Source: Rhodococcus sp. SMB37
GTDB lineage: Bacteria > Actinomycetota > Actinomycetes > Mycobacteriales > Mycobacteriaceae
Direction: 5' to 3'
Length of the DNA stretch: 64,000 nucleotides
Assembly: GCF_004345605.1 (NCBI RefSeq)
Contig: NZ_SLVY01000014.1
Span: 62,001-126,000, forward strand
Part shown: in pieces, positions 35,191 through 44,457 of the stretch
Position numbering within the stretch: the stretch's first letter is position 1
Layout of the letters: every line of letters starts with the position of its first letter
Made by a program: the position numbers and the translations under genes
Notes under the pieces: generated by a model
What the model was told of the DNA's origin: nothing
What the model saw: the letters and a program-made list of their open reading frames with translations, nothing else
Database searches by the model: none

Positions 35191-35344
35191 GTCGTCCCCA
35201 AAAAACTGGGACCGGGTTTCATCTCTGAGTGGGATTCTGGCTTAACCAACGCGAATCAGGCGCTAACCTGACCTTCAGAATATAGAACCGTGTTTCATAT
35301 ATGCATCGACCGTGATTCGGGTAGATCTCGCACAGGAGCAGCTT

Positions 35345-36580
35345 GTGACATTCGAAACGCCTTACGTCCTCATTTCCGCCGACAGCCATGCCGGCGCCGA
35401 TCACTCCACGTACCGCGAGTATCTCGAGCCCAAGTGGCACGAGGAGTTCGACGCGTGGCGCGGCGAGTACAAGAACCCGTACCGCGACCTGGTCGACGAC
35501 GGCCGGAACCGGAACTGGGACAACGATCGGCGCATGCGCGAGACGCTCGGCGACGGCACCGTCGGTGAAGTGTTGTTCCCGAACACCGTTCCGCCGTTCT
35601 TCCCGAGCGCGGCAGTGCTCGCCGGGCCGCCGCGTGCCGAGGATTTCGAGAGGCGTCTCGCCGGGGTTCGTGCACACAACCGATGGCTCGCGGACTTCTG
35701 CAATGACGCGCCTGCGCAGCGGGCCGGTGTCGGGCAGATCTTCCTCAACGACGTCGACGAGGCGATCTCGGATGTGAAGTGGATCAAGGAGCACGGCCTG
35801 CGAGGAGGTGTGCTGCTGCCGAACCTGGCACCGGACATCAAGTGGGTCAAGCCACTCTACGATCCTGTGTACGACCGGCTCTGGGAGGTCTGCGAAGACC
35901 TCGGTATCCCGGTCAACTGTCACGCCGGCACCGGCCTACCCGATTACGGCCGCTACAAGACGTCCTCGCTGCTCTACATCAACGAGGTCGGGTTCTATTC
36001 GATGCGTCCGCTGGTGCAGATGATCCTTTCGGGTGTCTTCGAACGGTTCCCGAAGCTGAAGTTCGCCGTCTCCGAGCAAGGCTGCTCATGGGCTCCGGAT
36101 CTGATGCGTCAACTCGACACCGTGGATCTGCGGGTCAAGCGCACCGGGCGGATCGGTGAGCTGTTCTACAGCGAGGACGAGCAGCTGCCGTTGCGGCCGA
36201 GCGAGTACTTCCGTCGCAACGTGTGGGTCGGCGCGACGATGCCGTCCGCGCAGGACATGGCGGTGCGAGGGACGCTCGGTGAGGGAAAGTTCATGTGGGG
36301 CAGTGACTACCCGCACAACGAGGGCACCTATCCGTTCACCCGCGAGTGCATCCGTCAGGTCATGCACGACGTCGACGAGGCAGAGCTGCGGAAGCTGTTC
36401 GCAGCGAACGCGGCCGAACTGTACGACTTCGATCTCGACGCACTTGCTCCGCTGGCCGCGGAGTACGGCCCCACACCGTCCGAGGTCGCGCAACCGCTGA
36501 CCGAACTGCCCGAGAACCCGAACGACGTGCTGATGCGGGAGTCCTTCGCCAAGCAGCTCGAACAGGAGCTGAACGCATGA
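35345..36580 (+). CDS. Amidohydrolase, ACMSD-type TIM barrel
   Basis: This is 411 aa from a GTG at 35345 with AGGAG six bases upstream; a GTG at 35312 is possible but lacks such a site. It has LISADSHAG (DxH), PVNCHAGTG (His site), and FMWGSDYPHNEG with the catalytic/metal Asp. It shares the layout of the amidohydrolases at 1-2369. The family includes ACMSD and related decarboxylases and C-C hydrolases. The start of the next amidohydrolase overlaps its stop, so the two are tightly coupled. AT-rich promoter-like sequence with a loose inverted repeat lies at 35277-35302. Confidence 0.88.
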   Translation: MTFETPYVLISADSHAGADHSTYREYLEPKWHEEFDAWRGEYKNPYRDLVDDGRNRNWDNDRRMRETLGDGTVGEVLFPNTVPPFFPSAAVLAGPPRAEDFERRLAGVRAHNRWLADFCNDAPAQRAGVGQIFLNDVDEAISDVKWIKEHGLRGGVLLPNLAPDIKWVKPLYDPVYDRLWEVCEDLGIPVNCHAGTGLPDYGRYKTSSLLYINEVGFYSMRPLVQMILSGVFERFPKLKFAVSEQGCSWAPDLMRQLDTVDLRVKRTGRIGELFYSEDEQLPLRPSEYFRRNVWVGATMPSAQDMAVRGTLGEGKFMWGSDYPHNEGTYPFTRECIRQVMHDVDEAELRKLFAANAAELYDFDLDALAPLAAEYGPTPSEVAQPLTELPENPNDVLMRESFAKQLEQELNA

Positions 36581-37443
36581 CTCCGTACTCGGGAACTCCG
36601 ATCATCGACACGCACATCGGATTTCGAGAGTCCGGATACGACGAGTACACCTTCATCACCAGGCAGACGAAGGACAGTCAGAGTCGTGACGAGTTCACGA
36701 TGCCCGCGCAGTACATGTTCAAGGACGTGCCGAGCGATCTGGCCACCGATGACCCGGTGTCGGTGACGCTGCGGGAGATGGACAAGCACGGCATCGAGAT
36801 AGGAATGGTCAGCGTTGCCAAGGAGTCCGGGCAGCGGGCGGTCCGTACGTTTCCGGACCGGTTCGTTCCGCAGGGCTCGGCTGTCGACCCCAACGACATC
36901 ATGGGCACCTCGAAGCGAATGACACGCGAGTACGAGGAGTTCGGGATCCGCTCCGTGAGTTCGTTCGCTGCCGGCACGTTTCCGCAGGTGGCTCTCAATG
37001 CGCCGCAGATGTACCCGATCTACGCGAAGTGTGTCGAACTGGACATCCCGATCTTCGCGTGTGCCGGCATCGCCGGGCCCCGGCTGAAATCTGCGGTGCA
37101 GCACGTCGAACTGATCGACGACGTGATGTTCGATTTCCCTGACCTGGTGTTCGTCACCAGGCACGGCTGTGAGCCATGGGAAGACCTGGCGATCAAGCTG
37201 ATGATCAAGTGGCCCAACCTGTACTACTCGACATCGGCCTTCGCTCCGAAGCACTACCCGAAGGCGATTGTCGACTACGCGAACACGCGCGGCGCGGACA
37301 AGATCATCTACGCGGGCTATTTCCCTGCCGGACTGAGCCTGGACCGAATCTTCGGCGACATGCCGAACGTGCCGTTCAAGGACCACGTATGGCCGAAATT
37401 TCTGCACGACAACGCCAGCAGGGTCCTCAAGTTGAAGGGATGA
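36577..37443 (+). CDS. Amidohydrolase-like protein, probably lacking key metal ligands
   Basis: This is 288 aa from the ATG at 36577, overlapping the stop of the preceding gene (ATGA). It keeps the TIM-barrel outline (IIDTHIGF at the N-terminus, VTRHGCEPWED later). However, the segment that in its relatives reads GSDYP is here AGYFPAG, so the catalytic/metal Asp seems missing, and one N-terminal metal position is also altered (H-I-G). It is shorter than its neighbour by about 120 residues. It may be a non-catalytic or differently working partner of the protein at 35345. The position in the operon supports a joint role. Confidence 0.82.
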   Translation: MTPYSGTPIIDTHIGFRESGYDEYTFITRQTKDSQSRDEFTMPAQYMFKDVPSDLATDDPVSVTLREMDKHGIEIGMVSVAKESGQRAVRTFPDRFVPQGSAVDPNDIMGTSKRMTREYEEFGIRSVSSFAAGTFPQVALNAPQMYPIYAKCVELDIPIFACAGIAGPRLKSAVQHVELIDDVMFDFPDLVFVTRHGCEPWEDLAIKLMIKWPNLYYSTSAFAPKHYPKAIVDYANTRGADKIIYAGYFPAGLSLDRIFGDMPNVPFKDHVWPKFLHDNASRVLKLKG

Positions 37444-37449
37444 TCGGAC

Positions 37450-39651
37450 ATGTCGATCGGTATCGGAGCGGATCACGATGCTCTTGCAGACTCGTTCGCT
37501 CGGTTCGCTGCGCGGAACGCACCCGTCGAACGGACCCGCGATCAGTTCGACCGGCTGGGACGAGGCGACCGCCCCGCCTTCTGGGAACAGCTGGTGAGCC
37601 TGGGAATCCCGTCGCTGCATATTCCCGAGGAATACGGCGGGGCCGGTGCGGGTCTGCTCGAACTCGCAGTGGCGCTCGAACAGTCCGGACACGGATTGAT
37701 CCCGGGTCCGCTGCTACCCACGGTCGGCGCAAGCGCCGTGATTGCTTCCCACGGCACCGATGCGGCGCGCGCAACGTTACTTCCGCGACTGGCGACCGGG
37801 ACGACGGGCGCTCTGTGTCTCGAACCGGGCACTGTCGCTCTCGATGGTGACGGAGGCGAGGTGATCGCCACCGGAACGACGGCCCCGGCGCTCGGTGCGC
37901 TCGGAGCGGATGTCCTCGTTCTGGTAGGAACATGCCGGGACACGCCGGTCTGGTTCGTCGTATCCGCAAGTGATGCGGGAGTCGAGGTCCTCGGTGAACA
38001 AGGCGTCGACCTGACCCGCGACATCGGTCGGGTGAGACTGTCCGAGACGCGGATCCCAGCGGAGAATGTCCTCGGCGCCACGGCCGACGAGATCGCTGCG
38101 CTCACCGTGGTGCTGTTCTGCGCCGAGGCAGTCGGTGTGGCGCGTTGGGCGCAGGAGACCGGCCTCGCGTACGCGAAGATCCGGGAGCAGTTCGGACGGC
38201 CGATCGGATCCTTCCAGTCGATCAAGCACAAGTGTGCACAGTTGCTCATTCGCGTCGAGACGATGGCCGGCTCCGTGTGGGACGCAGCCCTGGCCGCGGA
38301 CAGCGGTGACCGGCAGCAACTCGCGCTCGCCGCGGCACGTGCCGCGACAGTGGTCCGTCGTGAGGCCGTCGATGTGGTGCTCGACGCGCTCACCGTGCTC
38401 GGTGGTATCGGCAACACCTGGGAACACGACATCCATCTGTACTGGCGTCGCGCAGTCGGTCTGCTCGCGCTCGGCGGTTCACAGGACGTGTGGGCCCGTC
38501 GCGCGGGCGAACTCGCCCTGAGCGTCGAGCGCGAATCGACACTCGGCGTCCCGGACCGCCCCGACTTCCGGACCGGTGTCACCGCGACGATCGGCGAGGC
38601 CGCCTCGCTCGGCGCTGTGGAGGCCCGGGCGTTTCTGGCCGACCACGGTCTGGTCTCACCGCACTACCCCGCCCCGTACGGGCTGGGCGCCGACACGGCC
38701 GGCCAGCTGATCATCGCGGAGGAGTTCGAGCGTGCGGGTATGACACCGCCCAGCACAGTGATCGGAGAATGGGCGCTGCCCTCGATCCTGCAGTACGGGA
38801 CCGAGGCGCAGTGCGAACGCCTCATCGCACGGACGCTGCGAGGCGAGATCATCTGGTGCCAGCTGTTTTCAGAGCCCGGTGCGGGGTCCGACCTCGCGTC
38901 GTTGACTACCTTCGCCACCAAGGTGGACGGTGGTTGGCGCATCGACGGCAGAAAGGTATGGAATTCCAAGGCGTATGAGGCGCACTGGGGGATCTGTCTG
39001 GCCCGTACGGATCGGGACGCCCCCAAGCACCGCGGCATCAGCTACTTCCTCGTCGACATGTCGACACCCGGTGTCGACGTCCGGCCGCTACGGGAAGCCA
39101 ACGGCGACAGCATGTTCAACGAGGTCGTCCTGGACGGGGTGTTCGTGCCGGATGCCGATCTCGTAGGTGCACCCGGTGAGGGCTGGAAGGTGGCGCGGAC
39201 GACGCTGACGAACGAGCGGGTCTCGATGGGGCGAACGCCCGTCGTGGGCCGCGACCGATTCGATCCGGTGGAGATCGTACGGGCACTCGACCCGGTGACC
39301 CGGCAGGATGCGATCCCCGCGCTCGGTCGGCTCACATCCATGACCGGAGCACTCGACGCACTCGCGCACCGCAATGTACTCGTACGCCTGTCCGGCGGAG
39401 CTCCCGGTGTGGAAGCCAGCGTCCTCAAGGCAGCGTCTGCGCAACACATCACGAACGTGGCGGCGCAGGTGCTCGAATGGTTCGGTTCGGAGGCCGCCGT
39501 CGGCAGCCTGGAGCAGAACGTCGTCGGGGGCGGCCGGGCCGCCAAGGCATATCTGTCGACGCCGTCGTTGCTGATCGGTGGTGGCACCCTCGAAATCCAG
39601 CTCAATGTCATCTCCGAGCAGATCCTGGGGCTGCCGCGGGAGTCGCGATGA
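37450..39651 (+). CDS. Fused double acyl-CoA dehydrogenase, FadE34-like
   Basis: This is 733 aa, about twice a normal acyl-CoA dehydrogenase. Residues 1-370 form one complete fold (IPEEYGGAG, then FGRPIGSFQSIKH and LGGIGNTWEHDI). Residues 371-733 form a second (SPHYPAPYG, FSEPGAGSDLASL, then GGGTLEIQLNVI and ILGLPRE). Mycobacterial FadE34 has this fused layout and acts on the CoA thioester of a sterol or bile-acid side chain; most other ring-attached acyl-CoA dehydrogenases are two-gene heteromers. A bulky polycyclic acyl-CoA is therefore a plausible substrate here. It lies six bases after the amidohydrolase and overlaps the start of the broken SDR. Confidence 0.9.
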   Translation: MSIGIGADHDALADSFARFAARNAPVERTRDQFDRLGRGDRPAFWEQLVSLGIPSLHIPEEYGGAGAGLLELAVALEQSGHGLIPGPLLPTVGASAVIASHGTDAARATLLPRLATGTTGALCLEPGTVALDGDGGEVIATGTTAPALGALGADVLVLVGTCRDTPVWFVVSASDAGVEVLGEQGVDLTRDIGRVRLSETRIPAENVLGATADEIAALTVVLFCAEAVGVARWAQETGLAYAKIREQFGRPIGSFQSIKHKCAQLLIRVETMAGSVWDAALAADSGDRQQLALAAARAATVVRREAVDVVLDALTVLGGIGNTWEHDIHLYWRRAVGLLALGGSQDVWARRAGELALSVERESTLGVPDRPDFRTGVTATIGEAASLGAVEARAFLADHGLVSPHYPAPYGLGADTAGQLIIAEEFERAGMTPPSTVIGEWALPSILQYGTEAQCERLIARTLRGEIIWCQLFSEPGAGSDLASLTTFATKVDGGWRIDGRKVWNSKAYEAHWGICLARTDRDAPKHRGISYFLVDMSTPGVDVRPLREANGDSMFNEVVLDGVFVPDADLVGAPGEGWKVARTTLTNERVSMGRTPVVGRDRFDPVEIVRALDPVTRQDAIPALGRLTSMTGALDALAHRNVLVRLSGGAPGVEASVLKAASAQHITNVAAQVLEWFGSEAAVGSLEQNVVGGGRAAKAYLSTPSLLIGGGTLEIQLNVISEQILGLPRESR

Positions 39652-40305
39652 ACGCGAGGATTCTGGACGGCCGTACCGCAATCGTCACCGGTGCAAATGA
39701 AGGGCTCGGTCGTGCGGAGGCAGTCGCCCTCGCCGTGGCCGGTGCCGACCTCGTGATCAACGCACGGAGTGCGCGGCTCGTCGGCGTCGCAATCGAGGAG
39801 TTCGGCAGACTCGACATCCTCGTGAACAACGCCGGTATCATTCGGGATCGCATGGTGTTCAACATGTCGGCGGAGGAATGGGACGATGTCCTCCGGGTGC
39901 GGCGAACTACGCGGCGTCGAAGGCCGGGGTCGTCGCGCTCACGATGTCGACGGCACGGGGCTGCGAAAGCTTCGGCGTGCGCGCCAACGCACTGTGCCCC
40001 CGTGCCCGGACTTCGATGACCAGGGAGGTGTTCGGACCGGCTCCGCACTCGGGAGACGACCCGCTCTCTGCCGCGCACGTGACACCGCTCGTCGTCTATC
40101 TCGCTTCTCCTGCGGCCGAGGCGATCACCGGGCGTGTCCTGAGTGTGTACGGTGACCGGATCGATGTGATGTCCGCTCCCGCGGTGGAAGCGAGCCTGAG
40201 AACCCCACACGGCGGGAGCACGAAGAACTGCCCGAGCTCCTCGGCGGGTACTTCGGTTCGTCCTCGTCTGTGGCGGAGCCCGAAGCGACTAGAATGCCGT
40301 CGTGA
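39648..40305 (+). pseudogene. Decayed SDR with two internal deletions and frameshifts
   Basis: It starts normally, with an ATG overlapping the FadE34-like stop: MNARILDGRTAIVTGANEGLG. After NARSAR it jumps to VAIEEFGRLDILVNN, losing about 35 residues. After EEWDDVLRV (39898) it jumps out of frame to ANYAASKAGVVALTMSTARG, losing the segment with the catalytic Ser. Near 40205 the frame shifts again to HEELPELLGGYFG, and the stop is TGA at 40303-40305. The intact relatives are about 300-aa SDRs next to CoA genes. The enzyme must be inactive. Its stop overlaps the start of the next TetR gene (GTGA), so the operon layout is retained. Confidence 0.82.
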
Positions 40306-40922
40306 CCGACTCCTTGGCCGTGCCGATGAGCCCCGACGACATGACCGAGGGGCAGCGTCGCCGTCGGCGGCAGCTGACCACCGCGGTGATCGAGATGCTC
40401 GCGGAGACGGGTCCGGACGGGATCCAGATGCGGGAGGTGTCGGAGCGGTCGGGGGTGGCGATGGGAACCCTGTACCGGTACTTCCCGGCAAAAGAGCACC
40501 TCCTCGCTGCGGCCATGGTCGCCTGGAACGACATTCTCGCCGAGCGTCTCGAGGACGAACGCCGCTCCGGGCGCCGGAGCGGCGTTCACGGGTCGGTCCT
40601 CGAGCGGGTAGTCGATTTCTATACGCGACAGATGAAGGCATTTCAGCGGGGCCCCCACTTCGCGCGACTCGAGGTCGAGTTGCAGACTTCCGGTGATCCC
40701 TACGTCCGGGACACGCTCGACGAGCGTTCTGCTGCCAATCGGACGGCCCTGTTCGGGGTGATGGACGGTGTTCCCGCCGAACGTGCTCGGCTCGCGTCGC
40801 TGGCGATCGGCAGCACGATGCTCAACTCGCTGATCTTGTGGACCACCGGAAGGATCGCATTTCCGGAGGCATTGCGAAACGTCCAGGATGTGGCACGGCT
40901 GGTTCTGACCGACTGCATGTGA
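40302..40922 (+). CDS. TetR-family regulator, KstR-like
   Basis: This is 206 aa from a GTG at 40302 overlapping the broken SDR's stop; an in-frame ATG at 40326 is an alternative. The HTH is MREVSERSGVAMGTLYRYFP, which is very close in wording to mycobacterial KstR (AVGTLYRYFPSK). The C-terminal part has the KstR-like helices with GSTMLNSLILWTTGR. KstR senses sterol-derived CoA thioesters. Together with the FadE34-like enzyme this hints at a polycyclic or isoprenoid acyl-CoA as ligand. It is the last gene of the amidohydrolase-FadE transcript. Confidence 0.86.
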   Translation: MTDSLAVPMSPDDMTEGQRRRRRQLTTAVIEMLAETGPDGIQMREVSERSGVAMGTLYRYFPAKEHLLAAAMVAWNDILAERLEDERRSGRRSGVHGSVLERVVDFYTRQMKAFQRGPHFARLEVELQTSGDPYVRDTLDERSAANRTALFGVMDGVPAERARLASLAIGSTMLNSLILWTTGRIAFPEALRNVQDVARLVLTDCM

Positions 40923-40959
40923 GGGGTGAGTGACGCTTAGCGCGTCGGATCCGCTGCGA

Positions 40960-40976
40960 GTGCCGTCCAGTGAGAC
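40960..40976 (+). promoter_or_regulatory. 17-bp element shared with 33201-33217
   Basis: This is the second copy of GTGCCGTCCAGTGAGAC, here in the 178-base space before the CoA ligase at 41101. See the entry at 33201. Confidence 0.5.
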
Positions 40977-41016
40977 TTGCGCCACAACGCTCTCGTTCGT
41001 CCGGTACCAAGGACAG

Positions 41017-41042
41017 GTCCGACCATCGCCGGGTGGTCGGAC
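41017..41042. promoter_or_regulatory. Inverted repeat in the CoA ligase leader
   Basis: GTCCGACCA (41017-41025) and TGGTCGGAC (41034-41042) form a perfect 9-bp inverted repeat with an 8-base spacer, 58 bases before the ATG at 41101. It could be an operator or an RNA hairpin that ends the upstream transcript. No U-tract follows. Confidence 0.45.
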
Positions 41043-41100
41043 GTCGGATGTTCGGCCTCTTGTAGGACCGTCGAATGCGTTGCTGGAGAAGGAGTGGTGG

Positions 41101-42747
41101 ATGTCCGATCCTCGTCTCGCGCCCGACGCGCACGCGGACCCCGTTGCACGGCTCACCGCGCCGGGCGCGCCCTTCGAGATCGTCGAGGAGCAGGTTCGCG
41201 GAGTGCAGATGCCGGTGTTCGGCACCAGATACCGGTCGCTGAGCGCGCTACTCGCAGACTCGGCGCGCTACGGTGATGCCGAGTACCTGGTCTGCGAGGA
41301 TCTCAGGCTGACATTCACCGAGCACCTCGGGAGGGTCGCGTCACTTGCGCAGGAGTTGCGCTCGCGCTACGGCGTGGGCCGCGGCGACAGGGTGGCGATC
41401 CTCTCTGCCAACAATGCCGAATGGATCATGACGTTCTGGGCTGCGACGTCACTAGGCGCAATCGCTGTGGGGATGAACTCGCTGTGGTCTGCCCGCGAGA
41501 TCGAGTACGGAATCGAGCTTTCCGGCCCGAAGGTGATCGTGACGGATGCCGGGCGACGAGCCTTCCTCGGGTCCTCTGATGTCGGCGTTTTGTCGGTGGA
41601 GCACGATGTGCCGCATCTGGGATCCGTCCACCCGCACGCAGAGTTGCCCGACGTGGAAATCGACGAAGACGATCCCGCGGTCATCCTGTTCACCAGCGGC
41701 ACCACGGGACGCGCCAAGGGCGCCACACATTCACACCGGAACATGATCGCGGCGGTGGATTTCCACCGATTCAACGACGCGCTCGCCGGCGAACTGGGTC
41801 AGGCACCGAACAGGCGGCGGTTTCTGCTGGCCACACCGTTGTTCCATATTGCGGCGTTGCACAATCTTGCGGTGCCACGCCTCGCTTTCGGTGACACCGC
41901 CGTGATCAGCGCCGGCCGGTTCGACATCGATCGGGTGCTCCGGCTGATCGAGAAGGAGCAGCTCACCAACTGGGGTGCGGTTCCGACCATGATGACTCGC
42001 TTGATCGAGCATGGGGATCTGTCCCGCTACGACCTGTCGTCGCTGAAGGCGGTCTCGATAAGCTCTGCTCCGTCCACACCGGCGCTCCGGGCGAAGCTGA
42101 AGGAAATCCTTCCGTCTGCGGAGCGCACACTCGGTACCAGCTATGGGTCGACGGAGTCGTCCTCTGCTGCCACGCTCGCGACCGCAGCGGACCTCGCCGA
42201 GAGGCCCGATACCGTGGGCCGGCCCGTCCTCACGACGAGTATCGAGATTCGCGACGAGACCGGATTCGCAGTCCCGGACGGTGTCGAGGGCGAGATCTAC
42301 CTGCGTGGGCCGCTGATGATGCTCGGCTACTGGAACAACCCGGAGGCGAATGCCGCAACCATCGTCGAGGGCGGTTGGATGCGGACCGGGGATCTGGGCA
42401 CGATGGAGGACGGCTACCTCCGGATCAGCAGTCGGCGTTCCGATCTGATTCTTCGCGGCGGTGAGAACGTGTATCCGGCAGAGGTCGAGGCAGTCATCGA
42501 CGAGCACCCGGCAGTGCGTGAATGCATCGTTGTGGGAGCCGACCATCACGACTACGGCGAAGAGGTCTGCGCGGTGGTCGTGGTGTTTCCGGGCAGCGAA
42601 GTGACGGATCTGGAGATGTCCGGCTACGCGGCCGAGCGGATTGCTCGATACAAGGTACCGACCAGGTGGATCTTCCGGACGGATGACCTGCCGCGCAACG
42701 CGACAGGCAAGGTCAAGCGGGTGGATGTTCGAGCTTCCCTGCAGTAG
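41101..42747 (+). CDS. Acyl-CoA synthetase (AMP-dependent ligase)
   Basis: This is 548 aa from the ATG at 41101 with GAAGGAG upstream. ANL motifs are FTSGTTGRAKGATH (P-loop), SYGSTESS (A5), WMRTGDLG (A7) and the C-terminal RNATGKVKR with the adenylate-contacting Lys. It forms acyl-CoA from an acid with ATP. It is a close functional parallel of the ligase at 9980 in the other island. The upstream region carries the 17-bp element shared with the thiolase at 33290 and a 26-bp inverted repeat. The ABC importer genes begin 92 bases downstream. Confidence 0.93.
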   Translation: MSDPRLAPDAHADPVARLTAPGAPFEIVEEQVRGVQMPVFGTRYRSLSALLADSARYGDAEYLVCEDLRLTFTEHLGRVASLAQELRSRYGVGRGDRVAILSANNAEWIMTFWAATSLGAIAVGMNSLWSAREIEYGIELSGPKVIVTDAGRRAFLGSSDVGVLSVEHDVPHLGSVHPHAELPDVEIDEDDPAVILFTSGTTGRAKGATHSHRNMIAAVDFHRFNDALAGELGQAPNRRRFLLATPLFHIAALHNLAVPRLAFGDTAVISAGRFDIDRVLRLIEKEQLTNWGAVPTMMTRLIEHGDLSRYDLSSLKAVSISSAPSTPALRAKLKEILPSAERTLGTSYGSTESSSAATLATAADLAERPDTVGRPVLTTSIEIRDETGFAVPDGVEGEIYLRGPLMMLGYWNNPEANAATIVEGGWMRTGDLGTMEDGYLRISSRRSDLILRGGENVYPAEVEAVIDEHPAVRECIVVGADHHDYGEEVCAVVVVFPGSEVTDLEMSGYAAERIARYKVPTRWIFRTDDLPRNATGKVKRVDVRASLQ

Positions 42748-42839
42748 TGACAGTTTCGTGGCAATTCGCCGCTTGCCCCGGTGCGTACAGCACTCCCCGT
42801 GAACGGCCATCCGGATCGCGGGTACTCGAGAGGACACAT

Positions 42840-44414
42840 ATGAGGCACAGTTGGATTCGAATGACGCGCTTGATGGCTGCTTCTGCCGTCGGCTCCCTGG
42901 CGCTGGTGGCATGTGGCGGCGGGGGCGTGTCCTCGACCACTGCCGATGGCCCCACCGGCGCGCCCGACAGCGCCGCCGTCCTGCGGGTCACTGCGAGCGC
43001 GCCCACTCGCAATCTCGACCCGTACCTGCAGACCAGCTACGGCGGATGGGGTTACATCACAACGGTGTTCGATCGGTTGACGGTGGTCGACGGTGACGGC
43101 GCCTTGCAGCCTGCTCTTGCCGAATCCTGGGAGTTCGCGCCGGACGGCTCGTATCTCGAGCTGAAGTTGCGGACGGATGTCACCTTCCATGACGGTGCGC
43201 CGTTCGATGCTGCCGCCGTGGCCGCGAACATCGAGCGCGGAAAATCTCTGGAAGGCAGCACCGTCACGGCTGCGCTGAGCGACATCACCGGCGTCGACAT
43301 CGTCGACGACCACACGGTCCGTCTGCTGCTCGTGCCGGGAACCGGTGTGGAACTTCCGGGTGTGTTCACCACGAATGTCGGAATGATGGTCAGTCCGAAG
43401 GCAATCGAATCCGGCATGGATCTGCGCAACGATCCCGGCGCCAGCGGGTCGGGCGCATACCTCGTCAGCGAGTACATCCCGGAGGAGTCGTTGTCGCTGA
43501 CACGCGCTGACGGCGGGAACTGGGACCCCGAAGCCGGCAAGGTCCAGGCCATCGAGTTCGAGACGATCTCGGATGCCAGTACCCGCATGAACGGCATCAA
43601 GACGGGTGCGACGGACCTGACATGGGTCAGTTCCGCCAACGAGGTCGTCGAAGCGCAGGGGCTGGGCCGCTCGGGAGCGTTCGCCGTCGACGAGGTCCAG
43701 TTCCGGAACGTTCTCGGGCTCTACATGCGCGCACAAGGTGATCTCACGAAGCCCGAGGTGCGCCAGGCGGTGGCAACCGCAATCGATCCGGACGCGATCA
43801 GCGCATTGTTCTCGGGCACGTGCACACCGAGCCGTCAGTTGTATCCGGCCGGAAGCTGGTCGGTGGACGACTCGTACGAGTACCCGTACACGTATGACGT
43901 GGAGAAGGCCAGGAGCCTCGTCGAGGCAGCCGGTGGTGCCGAGATCGCCCTGACGTTCGCCTCCGGCACCAACACCGAGAAGACCGCGAATGTCATCCAG
44001 TCCCTGCTCGACGATGCCGGGATCACTGCCGAACTCAATCCTGTTCCGAACGTTCAGAACGAACCTCGGTACATTGCAGGCGATTTCCAGTCGATGGTTG
44101 CGAACAGCCTCAGCCCGAAGGTCGATCCCGCGGAGACGGCCAACACCTTCGTTACGGGCCCGTACGACCTGTCGAACGGCAATGCGGCGATCAAGGATCT
44201 TGCAGACAGAGCCGCGGACCCGTCGCTCGCCGACGAGGAGCGTGCGCCCCTGTATCAGCAGATCTGGGATCTCACGTTGCAGGAGGCGATGTTCGTGCCG
44301 ATCTGCAACCAGACCAATGCGGCAGTGTCCACAGACAAGGTCACCGGCGTCGACGACATGCCCTGGGCCGATCTGGGAATCTTCGACGTTCGCCATATCG
44401 GGATAACCGAGTAG
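42840..44414 (+). CDS. ABC transporter substrate-binding lipoprotein, Dpp/Opp family
   Basis: This is 524 aa from the ATG at 42840 with GAGAGGA upstream. A basic N-terminus and hydrophobic stretch end in LALVACGGGG, with lipidated Cys25. The mature part follows the SBP_bac_5 layout (LQPALAESWEF, TFHDGAPFDAAAV, YPYTYDVEKARSL). It would bind the solute outside the membrane and hand it to the permeases encoded next. Many members bind peptides, but others carry nickel, sugars or aromatic compounds. Its location between a CoA ligase and an IclR gene favours a catabolic substrate. Confidence 0.93.
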   Translation: MRHSWIRMTRLMAASAVGSLALVACGGGGVSSTTADGPTGAPDSAAVLRVTASAPTRNLDPYLQTSYGGWGYITTVFDRLTVVDGDGALQPALAESWEFAPDGSYLELKLRTDVTFHDGAPFDAAAVAANIERGKSLEGSTVTAALSDITGVDIVDDHTVRLLLVPGTGVELPGVFTTNVGMMVSPKAIESGMDLRNDPGASGSGAYLVSEYIPEESLSLTRADGGNWDPEAGKVQAIEFETISDASTRMNGIKTGATDLTWVSSANEVVEAQGLGRSGAFAVDEVQFRNVLGLYMRAQGDLTKPEVRQAVATAIDPDAISALFSGTCTPSRQLYPAGSWSVDDSYEYPYTYDVEKARSLVEAAGGAEIALTFASGTNTEKTANVIQSLLDDAGITAELNPVPNVQNEPRYIAGDFQSMVANSLSPKVDPAETANTFVTGPYDLSNGNAAIKDLADRAADPSLADEERAPLYQQIWDLTLQEAMFVPICNQTNAAVSTDKVTGVDDMPWADLGIFDVRHIGITE

Positions 44415-44457
44415 ACCACGCGGACACCGACTTACCGATACGTGAGGAGGTTCGACG

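Noticed and set aside
35277..35302. KstR-like operator before the amidohydrolase at 35345
   Set aside because: AGAAC and GTTTC half-sites are present, but the spacing is three bases instead of two and the arms match poorly. It was not called as a site.
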